Positions 1 through 4,473 of a DNA stretch of 5,233 nt are shown piece after piece; within the stretch, counting starts at the first letter, position 1, and each line of letters opens with the position of its first letter. A program made the translations under genes and the position numbers. The notes under the pieces are model-generated. The model was not told the origin of the DNA. It searched no databases and worked only from the letters and a program-made list of their open reading frames with translations. Origin of the DNA: Planctomycetaceae bacterium (lineage in GTDB: Bacteria; Planctomycetota; Planctomycetia; Pirellulales; Pirellulaceae); NCBI GenBank assembly GCA_007695205.1, contig REEF01000899.1, positions 1 through 5,233 on the forward strand. Reading direction: 5' to 3'.

Positions 1-43
1 CTTCGTTAGGATCAAAGGTCTCGGATCTCAGCGGTCGCGACAT
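1..43 (-). CDS. N-terminus of a REP-associated (RAYT / IS200-like) transposase, cut by the window edge
   Basis: Only the first 14 codons are present, reading MSRPLRSETFDPNE leftward from an ATG at 43-41. From memory, this N-terminus resembles planctomycete proteins annotated as transposases of the Y1 (IS200-like, HUH) superfamily, many of them RAYT-like. Such enzymes cut single-stranded DNA at small hairpins through a catalytic tyrosine. None of the catalytic motifs lies in the window, so the family call rests on the N-terminus and the setting. The start is well supported: AAGGAG lies 6 nt upstream and a near-consensus promoter lies further up, so the gene looks intact and expressed at its 5' end. 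Two hairpin repeats directly upstream fit the usual pairing of a RAYT gene with its REP elements. It could instead be another conserved planctomycete protein with a similar start. Confidence 0.6.
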   Translation of the reverse strand, partial: MSRPLRSETFDPNE

Positions 44-49
44 GGCTTT

Positions 50-55
50 CTCCTT
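50..55 (-). promoter_or_regulatory. Strong Shine-Dalgarno site of the transposase gene
   Basis: On the minus strand the sequence is AAGGAG, followed by 6 nt and then ATG at 43-41. This is a near-ideal ribosome binding site and fixes the start codon. It stands out because pgl, the peptidase and the methyltransferase in this window have no comparable site. Confidence 0.8.
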
Positions 56-79
56 CACTTCGAATGGTGCAATGGATGT

Positions 80-108
80 ATTCTACTGAAGCTACAGAGC
101 GTCGTCAA
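80..108 (-). promoter_or_regulatory. Near-consensus sigma-70 promoter for the transposase gene
   Basis: Read leftward, the -35 box is TTGACG (108-103, 5 of 6 consensus bases). A 17-nt spacer follows (102-86), then the -10 box TAGAAT (85-80, 5 of 6). Transcription would start near 73, giving a leader of about 30 nt that carries the AAGGAG site. The first two bases of the -35 box (107-108) also belong to the left arm of the upstream hairpin repeat, so a protein bound to that repeat could affect expression. The boxes and spacing are read directly; the promoter function is inferred. Confidence 0.6.
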
Positions 109-127
109 TAGGTGGGTGGCACTAATT
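107..127 (+). repeat. Hairpin repeat, copy 1 (decayed REP-like element)
   Basis: The left arm AATAGGTG (107-114) and loop GGTGG (115-119) are identical to those of copy 2. The right arm is CACTAATT (120-127) instead of CACCTATT. The stem still forms with six Watson-Crick pairs, one G-U pair and one A-A mismatch. The copy is in the same orientation as copy 2, with start points 29 nt apart. The left end overlaps the -35 box of the leftward transposase promoter. A REP-like element mobilised by the adjacent transposase is the inferred identity. Confidence 0.65.
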
Positions 128-135
128 AGAAGATA

Positions 136-156
136 AATAGGTGGGTGGCACCTATT
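136..156 (+). repeat. Hairpin repeat, copy 2 (perfect REP-like element)
   Basis: The left arm AATAGGTG (136-143) and right arm CACCTATT (149-156) are perfectly complementary over 8 bp around the 5-nt loop GGTGG (144-148). A short imperfectly repeated hairpin next to a RAYT-like gene is the classical REP arrangement. Only two copies are visible here, so whether it is a dispersed family in the genome cannot be told from this window. It has no U-tract, so an intrinsic terminator is unlikely. Confidence 0.7.
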
Positions 157-196
157 AGCGGCTGTAGGCCGTCTTTTCCTGCTGTAGAATGCTCGC

Positions 197-202
197 TACA
201 AT
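197..202 (+). promoter_or_regulatory. Possible -10 box for pgl (weak)
   Basis: TACAAT matches the sigma-70 -10 consensus at 5 of 6 positions and lies 79 nt before the pgl start. No good -35 hexamer is found at 16-18 nt upstream (TTTTCC at 174-179 is the nearest). A second -10-like hexamer, TAGAAT, lies at 185-190. Nothing else was recognised between the repeats and pgl. Confidence 0.2.
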
Positions 203-281
203 CGCCTTTCGGTTGGAAGTTCCGTTCACTCCCAGCCCCCCTCTGTGTTCAACCCTCGCACCGAAAAAGTAGCCAAGCCCC

Positions 282-1055
282 ATGCCTCGACCCGACGTGC
301 GTATCTTCGATCATGCGGAAGAACTCGCGCAAGTGGCAGCGGAAGCGTTTGTGGAAAACGCTCAGGAAGCCATCGCCCGTTCAGGGCGCTTTGCGGTAGC
401 TTTGGTGGGCGGTTCGACTCCCAAGAGATTGTACCAATTGCTGGCGGATGCACCGTACTGTCGGCAGATCGATTGGGGGCGACTGCTGATCTTCTGGAAC
501 GACGAACGAGGCGTGCCCCCGGACCATCCTGAATCGAATTACAAGATGGCCTGGGACGCGTTGCTTTGTCGAGTGCCGATCGATCCGACGCGAGTGTTGC
601 GGATGCGGGGCGAAGCTGAGGATGCCGACCAAGCGGCGGCGGATTACCAGCAGCAAATCGCCTCAGCAATGGGGGTTCCTGACGAGGGGCCGGCTCCGCG
701 ATTGGACTTGATCCTGTTGGGAATCGGAGACGACGGACACACGGCCTCGTTGTTTCCCTTCACCAAGGCCTTGGAAGAACGCCATCGCTGGGTGGCTGCC
801 AATCATGTCCCACAGAAGCAAATGAACCGACTGACCATGACGCTGCCGATCCTGAACCGCGCCCGTCGAGTTGTCTTTCTGGTGACCGGCGCGAACAAAG
901 GAAGCGTTCTTCGGGAAATCCTGGAAGGCCCCTCCGAAGCCGGACGGTTACCCGCGCAAGCCGTCCAGCCGATCGATGGGCAGCTAATCTGGATGGTCGA
1001 TCGCGATGCGGCCAGGGGAGCCCGTTTCGCAACCGAACCGCCTGCCGTGGGCTAG
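282..1055 (+). CDS. pgl: 6-phosphogluconolactonase (DevB/NagB-like fold)
   Basis: The enzyme hydrolyses 6-phospho-D-glucono-1,5-lactone to 6-phosphogluconate, the second step of the oxidative pentose phosphate pathway, in the cytoplasm. The protein has 257 residues, a normal length for the DevB-type family. Family signatures appear in order: the phosphate-binding LVGGSTPKRLY (41-51), WNDERGVPPDHPESNY (72-87), and the glycine-rich active-site motif LLGIGDDGHTASLFP (145-159). These are followed by MTLPILNRARRVVFLVTGANK (186-206) and a C-terminal RLPAQAVQP (222-230). No clear ribosome binding site precedes the ATG at 282, but the protein begins at the expected distance from the first motif. Its usual partner zwf is not in the window. 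The gene is convergent with the MazG-like gene, and the two stop codons interlock. Glucosamine-6-phosphate deaminases share the fold, but these motifs are those of the lactonase. Confidence 0.95.
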   Translation: MPRPDVRIFDHAEELAQVAAEAFVENAQEAIARSGRFAVALVGGSTPKRLYQLLADAPYCRQIDWGRLLIFWNDERGVPPDHPESNYKMAWDALLCRVPIDPTRVLRMRGEAEDADQAAADYQQQIASAMGVPDEGPAPRLDLILLGIGDDGHTASLFPFTKALEERHRWVAANHVPQKQMNRLTMTLPILNRARRVVFLVTGANKGSVLREILEGPSEAGRLPAQAVQPIDGQLIWMVDRDAARGARFATEPPAVG

Positions 1056-1411
1056 GCTTCCGAAGTGTAACGCCCCCGGTATTCTGCTGCCGGGTATTTC
1101 CTCGCGTTCTTTTCCATTTTGCGACGGACCGCATCGCTGACGTCGATCCCCATTTCGTTGGCCAGCGCCAGCGCGTAGCACAAGACATCCGCCAATTCAT
1201 CGCTGACTTCGCCCCGTTTCCCCGCATCTTCACCCACCCCGCGGGAAGCTTCCACTGTGATCCATTGGAAATGTTCCATCAGTTCGGCCGCTTCGATGGC
1301 CAGCGACATGGCCAGATTCTTGGGGCTGTGAAACTGTTGCCAATCGCGATCGTCGACGAATTCAGCGACAATCTGCCGCAGTTCCGCGATGGTGGTTTCT
1401 TGGTCGGACAT
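1052..1411 (-). CDS. MazG-like nucleotide pyrophosphohydrolase
   Basis: This is a small all-alpha NTP pyrophosphohydrolase of the MazG / dCTPase (RS21-C6) group. Such enzymes cleave (d)NTPs to the monophosphate and pyrophosphate, often to remove modified or surplus nucleotides. The 119-residue protein has one MazG domain covering almost its whole length. The Mg2+-binding signature ExxE...ExxD is visible as E40/E43 in IEAAELMEHFQW and E72/D75 in DELADVL, with the conserved KNLAMSL (31-37) before it and RKMEKNARKYP (97-107) after it. I chose the ATG at 1411-1409. The frame stays open up to a TTG at 1432, but the extra seven residues (M/VQAPES) look like leader and the family usually starts MSDxETTI. 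No Shine-Dalgarno site is seen. The natural substrate cannot be read from sequence. Its stop codon overlaps that of pgl. Confidence 0.9.
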   Translation of the reverse strand: MSDQETTIAELRQIVAEFVDDRDWQQFHSPKNLAMSLAIEAAELMEHFQWITVEASRGVGEDAGKRGEVSDELADVLCYALALANEMGIDVSDAVRRKMEKNARKYPAAEYRGRYTSEA

Positions 1412-1496
1412 CGATTCAGGGGCTTGCACCAACGAGCATCCATGGGTAACGATAAGCGTTCTGTGGCGATTCTACTGAAAAAGATGGATACATGCG
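1412..1496. promoter_or_regulatory. Short divergent region between the MazG-like gene and the peptidase gene
   Basis: Both divergent genes must be transcribed from these 85 nt or from just inside the neighbouring gene. On the minus strand a TAGAAT (1474-1469) could be the -10 box of the MazG-like gene, but the hexamer 17 nt upstream is TCGCAT, a poor -35. The 11 bp containing it (ATTCTACTGAA on the plus strand, 1469-1479) also occur at 80-90 around the -10 box of the transposase promoter. No convincing rightward promoter or Shine-Dalgarno site for the peptidase was found. Confidence 0.3.
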
Positions 1497-2681
1497 ATGC
1501 CCCTGGATCTGATAGAAACCTTATGCGATCTGGTTCGTTTGCCGAGCGTCAATCCGATGGGACGCGCGGTTCAAGGCGACATTTACTACGAGCACCGTGT
1601 GACGGATTACCTCCAGCAGTTGTTCCAGCAATGGGGCTTGCCATGGGTGCGTCAACCGGTCGCCCCGGGACGCGACAACATCTTGGTTCGATTAGACGGA
1701 GAGACTCCGGTAGCCGAAGGCGGCAGGATGCTGATGTTCGAGGTGCATCAGGACACCGTGCCGGTCGAGGGCATGACGATCGAGCCTTGGAATCCCGAAG
1801 TGCGGCAGGGGCGGGTGTATGGCCGAGGCGCTTGCGATGTCAAGGGCGGGATGGCCTGCATGCTGGCGGCCGTGGCGAGGCTGGCTGACGAGCGCCCACC
1901 GGGTATGGCGACGGTGGTCTTGGCTTGTACGGTGGACGAGGAGTATGGGTTCACGGGGGCTCGAAGCGTCGGCCAGTTATGGCAATCGGAGGGCGATTTT
2001 CTGCCACGTGCGCCCGACGCAGTCGTGGTTTCCGAACCCACGGAGCTGGACGTCGTCGTGGCGCACAAGGGCGTCGTCCGCTGGCGTTGCCATACGTTGG
2101 GACGAGCCGTTCACAGTTCTCAACCCGAGGCGGGTCATAACGCGATCTACGACATGGCTCGCGTCGTGACCCTGCTGGAACATTACGCACGCGATACCGT
2201 GGCACGCATCGCGGAAGACCCGCTGCTGGGGCGGCCGGCGTTGAGTGTCGGATTGATCCACGGCGGAATCAGTGTCAACGTCGTGCCCGATCGCTGTACC
2301 ATCGAGATCGATCGCCGCACGCTGCCGGACGAAGATGAGCGCCAGGCATGGCAGCAGGCGATCGAGGCGATAGGCCGCGAATTGCCCTCCCATGTACGTT
2401 GGGAAGCCGATCCGCCGCATCAGGTGATCGGTTCGCTGCAGTCGGGACCGAACCGCCAGGTGGCCGAACACGTCAGCCGGGCGGCTCGGGCAGCGGGAGG
2501 CTCCGGACGGTGCGTCGGCGTGCCGTACGGCACGGATGCGCCCGCGTTCGCTTCGGCCGGCATCCCTACCGTCGTCTTCGGGCCTGGCTCGATCGCCCAG
2601 GCGCACACCGTCGATGAATGGATCGAAATCCAGCAAATGCACGCTGCCGTGGAAAGCTACTACCGATTGGCCCTGCCCTAA
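1497..2681 (+). CDS. M20 family zinc peptidase / deacylase (ArgE/DapE-like)
   Basis: This is a dinuclear-zinc hydrolase of the M20 family, which removes acyl or aminoacyl groups from small substrates (acetylornithine, succinyl-diaminopimelate, di- and tripeptides). The 394-residue length fits a catalytic domain with an inserted dimerisation domain. Visible catalytic residues are H84 and D86 in EVHQDTVP, the bridging D114 in GRGACDVKGGMA, the general base E148 with ligand E149 in VDEEYGF, E180 in SEPT, and the final ligand H370 in AQAHTVDEW. The dimerisation-domain motif GRAVHSSQPEAGHNAI (202-217) carries H206, which in relatives reaches the partner's active site. The set is complete, so an active enzyme is expected. 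The ATG at 1497 gives the normal N-terminal LIETLCDLVRLPSVNP; no strong ribosome binding site is seen. The methyltransferase follows after 14 nt, so co-transcription is likely. I cannot assign the substrate: ArgE, DapE and carboxypeptidase roles all remain possible. Confidence 0.9.
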   Translation: MPLDLIETLCDLVRLPSVNPMGRAVQGDIYYEHRVTDYLQQLFQQWGLPWVRQPVAPGRDNILVRLDGETPVAEGGRMLMFEVHQDTVPVEGMTIEPWNPEVRQGRVYGRGACDVKGGMACMLAAVARLADERPPGMATVVLACTVDEEYGFTGARSVGQLWQSEGDFLPRAPDAVVVSEPTELDVVVAHKGVVRWRCHTLGRAVHSSQPEAGHNAIYDMARVVTLLEHYARDTVARIAEDPLLGRPALSVGLIHGGISVNVVPDRCTIEIDRRTLPDEDERQAWQQAIEAIGRELPSHVRWEADPPHQVIGSLQSGPNRQVAEHVSRAARAAGGSGRCVGVPYGTDAPAFASAGIPTVVFGPGSIAQAHTVDEWIEIQQMHAAVESYYRLALP

Positions 2682-2695
2682 CACAGATTCCTACG

Positions 2696-3478
2696 ATGAC
2701 CAAACAATTGTCCGGCAACCTGTACGACCACCCGCGGTACTACGATTTGGTCTTCGGATCCGATTGGCGAGCCGAATCTGAGTTCTTGCAGGCCTGCTTC
2801 GATCGCTATGCCCATGGCAAAGTACAGCGGTTGTTCGAGCCGGCATGTGGAACCGGACGTCTGGTGTATCGATTGGCCAAGGCGGGTTACGACGTTTCCG
2901 GGCTGGACTTGAATCCCCGCGCGGTCGATTATTGCAATCGACGACTGAAACGGCATCGGCTGACCCCGTCCACCGTGGTGGGTGACATGACGGACTTCCG
3001 TCTGCGGCGCAAGGTGGATGGGGCATTCAACACGATCAACAGCTTCCGTCACTTGACGTCCGAGTCCGAGGCCGAAGCCCATCTGCACTGCATGGCTCGG
3101 GCCCTGCGTCGCGGGGGACTCTACGTCCTGGGGATCCATCTCTTGCCAACGTCGGGCAAGCCGATCAATGGCGAGTCGTGGTCGGCCCGACGAGGAAATC
3201 TGAGCGTGACGACGAATCTGTGGGTCGTGAAACGTGACAGCCGTCGGCGTGAAGAACGCTACCGGATGACGTACAGCATCTACACGCCCAAAGAGATCTA
3301 CCGATTGGTCGATGAGTTCATCTTCCGAACCTACACCGCGCGCCAATTCGCTCGCTTGTTGGATCGCGTCGGGTGCTTCCAGGTGGTAGCCACTCACGAT
3401 TTCGGGTACGACATCGATCAACCGATCAAGATTCGTCCCGACACCGAGGATGTCGTGTACGTGCTGCGTAAATGTTGA
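2696..3478 (+). CDS. Class I SAM-dependent methyltransferase
   Basis: The 260-residue protein is a soluble Rossmann-fold methyltransferase that uses S-adenosylmethionine. Motif I is LFEPACGTGR (46-55), the glycine-rich SAM loop. The acidic residue that binds the ribose is D71 in GLDLNPRAV, and VGDMTDF (95-101, D97) is the adenine-side motif. FNTINSFRHL (111-120) and LRRGGLYVLGIHLL (137-150) complete the core. The N-terminal YDHPRYYDLVFGSDW is typical of the methyltransferase-25/11 type small-molecule enzymes. I chose ATG 2696 because it gives that N-terminus. The frame stays open back to 2618 inside the peptidase gene, but that extension (MDRNPANARCRG...) is only an out-of-frame shadow. The 14-nt gap from the peptidase stop suggests one transcript and perhaps translational coupling, since no ribosome binding site is visible. 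The acceptor substrate is unknown. Confidence 0.88.
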   Translation: MTKQLSGNLYDHPRYYDLVFGSDWRAESEFLQACFDRYAHGKVQRLFEPACGTGRLVYRLAKAGYDVSGLDLNPRAVDYCNRRLKRHRLTPSTVVGDMTDFRLRRKVDGAFNTINSFRHLTSESEAEAHLHCMARALRRGGLYVLGIHLLPTSGKPINGESWSARRGNLSVTTNLWVVKRDSRRREERYRMTYSIYTPKEIYRLVDEFIFRTYTARQFARLLDRVGCFQVVATHDFGYDIDQPIKIRPDTEDVVYVLRKC

Positions 3479-3497
3479 AAGCCGGACGAAACAGACC

Positions 3498-4130
3498 TTA
3501 CGGCTGGACGGGCTTCGCTCGCCTTGTCGTCTCAGGCAGCACGGTGCGCCGATCCGCATGGCTGAAGATCAAGGTGTTGGTCTTTTCCCGGTCCAATTGG
3601 GCGACCTCAGCGACCGTCAACGGGATCCAGACCTCGAACCGCTCGTCCTGGTGCAAACGCTCGCTGTTGGCCGCACCGGAATCGATCCAATCAGGATAGT
3701 ACAGACGGCTGACCAAAATCTGCTGACGCCACTGCGCGTCCTTTTCCACTCGGTAGAACCGGGCATCGGCCAGTCTTCGCAACAAGATCTGCGCATGGGT
3801 GGACGACAGCGATCGCCGTACGGAAACGGTCCAAATCAGGGCTTCGTCGTCGAACTGGCGAGTCCGATCGATCTTGACATCCAATAGCCTGAAATGACCG
3901 GTCTGCTCCAGATCGATGATGTTGCACGCGATGCGATCCAGAGGAGGGGGCAGTCGCCGAAAGCGAGGCTCGGGCTGCTGATCGTCGCTAGTCTCCCCGC
4001 CCCCGCCCTTGGGCGCTGGCTGGGATGCATCTTTTCGATCCTGCTGGGCCGCGATTTGGCCCCCGGCCATGAGTGTCAGGATCGTCAAGATGGAGAACAG
4101 AACACGGGGACGATTGGTATCCGATGGCAT
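3498..4130 (-). CDS. Exported protein of unknown function
   Basis: I do not recognise this 210-residue protein. Residues 1-29 look like a Sec signal peptide: a basic stretch (R7, R9), a hydrophobic core VLFSILTILTLMAGG (10-24) and a likely cleavage around QIAA/QQ (25-30). Residues 30-60 are a low-complexity linker rich in Q, P, G and D. A mixed alpha/beta domain follows (about 65-195) with many charged residues and several aromatics (HFRLLDVKI, ALIWTVSVRR, FEVWIPLTVAEVAQL), and a basic tail. No further transmembrane segment, lipobox or catalytic motif is seen; the mature part has one cysteine (C69). GGAGGT lies 5 nt before the ATG at 4130-4128 and decides the start over the longer open frame reaching 4214. 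Its stop lies 19 nt from the methyltransferase stop, and it is divergent from the FHA gene. A periplasmic or otherwise exported location is inferred from the signal peptide alone. Confidence 0.8.
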   Translation of the reverse strand: MPSDTNRPRVLFSILTILTLMAGGQIAAQQDRKDASQPAPKGGGGETSDDQQPEPRFRRLPPPLDRIACNIIDLEQTGHFRLLDVKIDRTRQFDDEALIWTVSVRRSLSSTHAQILLRRLADARFYRVEKDAQWRQQILVSRLYYPDWIDSGAANSERLHQDERFEVWIPLTVAEVAQLDREKTNTLIFSHADRRTVLPETTRRAKPVQP

Positions 4131-4135
4131 CGACA

Positions 4136-4141
4136 ACCTCC
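4136..4141 (-). promoter_or_regulatory. Strong Shine-Dalgarno site of the exported-protein gene
   Basis: On the minus strand GGAGGT (4141-4136) precedes the ATG at 4130 by 5 nt. It settles the start codon and excludes the 28-residue longer open frame that begins at 4214. Confidence 0.8.
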
Positions 4142-4191
4142 AGGGCTGCAGCAGCAAACTTTCACTCTTCGAGAACGGTCCACCACCGACT

Positions 4192-4209
4192 CGGGGCAAA
4201 GATGCCCCG
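4192..4209. other. Small GC-rich hairpin in the probable leader of the exported-protein gene
   Basis: CGGGGC (4192-4197) and GCCCCG (4204-4209) form a perfect 6-bp stem around the 6-nt loop AAAGAT. If the promoter at 4229-4257 is real, this lies in the 5' leader of the leftward gene. The nearby pieces GAACGG (4173-4178) and CCGTTC (4207-4212) could form a competing stem, as could GTTC/GAAC at 4209-4219. No U-tract follows on either strand, so it is not an ordinary intrinsic terminator. Confidence 0.45.
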
Positions 4210-4228
4210 TTCACGGAACGCTGCTTCC

Positions 4229-4257
4229 AGTTTAGTTTGAAAAGCGGCGGAAGTAAA
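4229..4257 (-). promoter_or_regulatory. Possible sigma-70 promoter for the exported-protein gene
   Basis: Read leftward, TTTACT (4257-4252, 4 of 6 to the -35 consensus) is followed by a 17-nt spacer and TAAACT (4234-4229, 4 of 6 to the -10 consensus). Transcription would start near 4222 and give a leader of about 90 nt containing the 4192-4209 hairpin. The match is moderate and could be chance. Confidence 0.35.
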
Positions 4258-4270
4258 ATGCATTACCAAG

Positions 4271-4300
4271 TCGTCTTGTATCGCGTGTCCAAGAAGACGA
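4271..4300. repeat. Inverted repeat, 7-bp arms
   Basis: TCGTCTT (4271-4277) is the reverse complement of AAGACGA (4294-4300), separated by 16 nt. It lies between the possible leftward promoter and the large hairpin. It could be an operator or part of a structured RNA; with arms this short, chance is also possible. Confidence 0.35.
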
Positions 4301-4323
4301 TGATAAGCACATGGTGGAACGAA

Positions 4324-4397
4324 GGGGGCGGGAGTCGTTTTCGGGCAACGACGAACCACAGGGAAGATGTCTTCTCCGAAAACGACTCCCGACCCCC
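4324..4397. repeat. Large inverted repeat / long hairpin upstream of the FHA gene
   Basis: The left arm 4329-4344 (beginning CGGGAGTC and ending GTTTTCGG) is the exact reverse complement of 4376-4391, giving 16 perfect base pairs. Outside it, GGGGG (4324-4328) pairs with CCCCC (4393-4397) if A4392 is bulged, extending the stem to 21 pairs. The enclosed region (4345-4375) contains a second small palindrome, GAAGATGTCTTC (4363-4374). No U-tract follows on either strand and no flanking target-site duplication is visible, so neither a standard terminator nor a recent miniature transposon is well supported. An operator for the divergent genes, a structured leader or a small RNA remain possible. 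Confidence 0.7.
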
Positions 4398-4401
4398 GTC
4401 C

Positions 4402-4426
4402 GCAAATGCGACAATCAGTCATTTGC
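4402..4426. repeat. Inverted repeat, 7-bp arms, just downstream of the large hairpin
   Basis: GCAAATG (4402-4408) and CATTTGC (4420-4426) are perfect reverse complements with an 11-nt spacer. They start 5 nt after the large hairpin and end 47 nt before the FHA start codon. The symmetry and spacing would suit a dimeric DNA-binding protein, or a further stem in an RNA leader. Confidence 0.4.
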
Positions 4427-4473
4427 CGATCCTAAGGACTTGGCCAGGAGATATCGACCTTAGCGAGGTGATC

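Larger units (their letters stand above)
4131..4473. other. Divergent intergenic region with a hairpin cluster
   Basis: These 343 nt separate the exported-protein gene from the FHA gene. They contain, from left to right, the GGAGGT site, a 6-bp hairpin (4192-4209), a possible leftward promoter (4229-4257), a 7-bp inverted repeat (4271-4300), a large hairpin (4324-4397) and another 7-bp inverted repeat (4402-4426). The plus-strand frame of the FHA gene happens to be open through the whole region, with an in-frame ATG at 4258. The translated stretch resembles no domain I know and lies over the hairpins, so I treat it as non-coding. No tRNA-like or known riboswitch pattern was recognised. Confidence 0.6.

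Noticed and set aside
107..156. The two hairpin repeats as a CRISPR array
   Set aside because: Only two copies are present, the unit is 21 nt with an 8-nt gap between copies, and no cas gene is nearby; the spacing is far too short for spacers.
226..669. Minus-strand open frame of 147 codons across the start of pgl
   Set aside because: It lies antisense to a well-recognised lactonase gene and gives an Arg/Pro-rich low-information translation with no motif; open antisense frames are common at this G+C.
1265..1888. Plus-strand open frame of 207 codons spanning the MazG-like gene and the peptidase start
   Set aside because: It crosses two real genes in other frames and its translation is compositionally odd and without motifs.
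1977..2684. Minus-strand open frame of 235 codons antisense to the peptidase gene
   Set aside because: The plus strand carries a complete M20 catalytic set; the antisense translation shows no domain pattern.
3480..3505. Hairpin AGCCG/CGGCT between the convergent methyltransferase and exported-protein genes, as a bidirectional terminator
   Set aside because: The stem is only 5 bp with a 16-nt loop, lies partly in coding sequence and has no U-tract on either strand.
2678..3559. Minus-strand open frame of 293 codons covering the methyltransferase gene
   Set aside because: The plus-strand product has all SAM-binding motifs; the antisense product matches nothing and has no start signal.
4324..4397. 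Large hairpin as a recent MITE insertion
   Set aside because: No target-site duplication is visible in the flanks and no second copy occurs in the window; a genome search would be needed to revive the idea.
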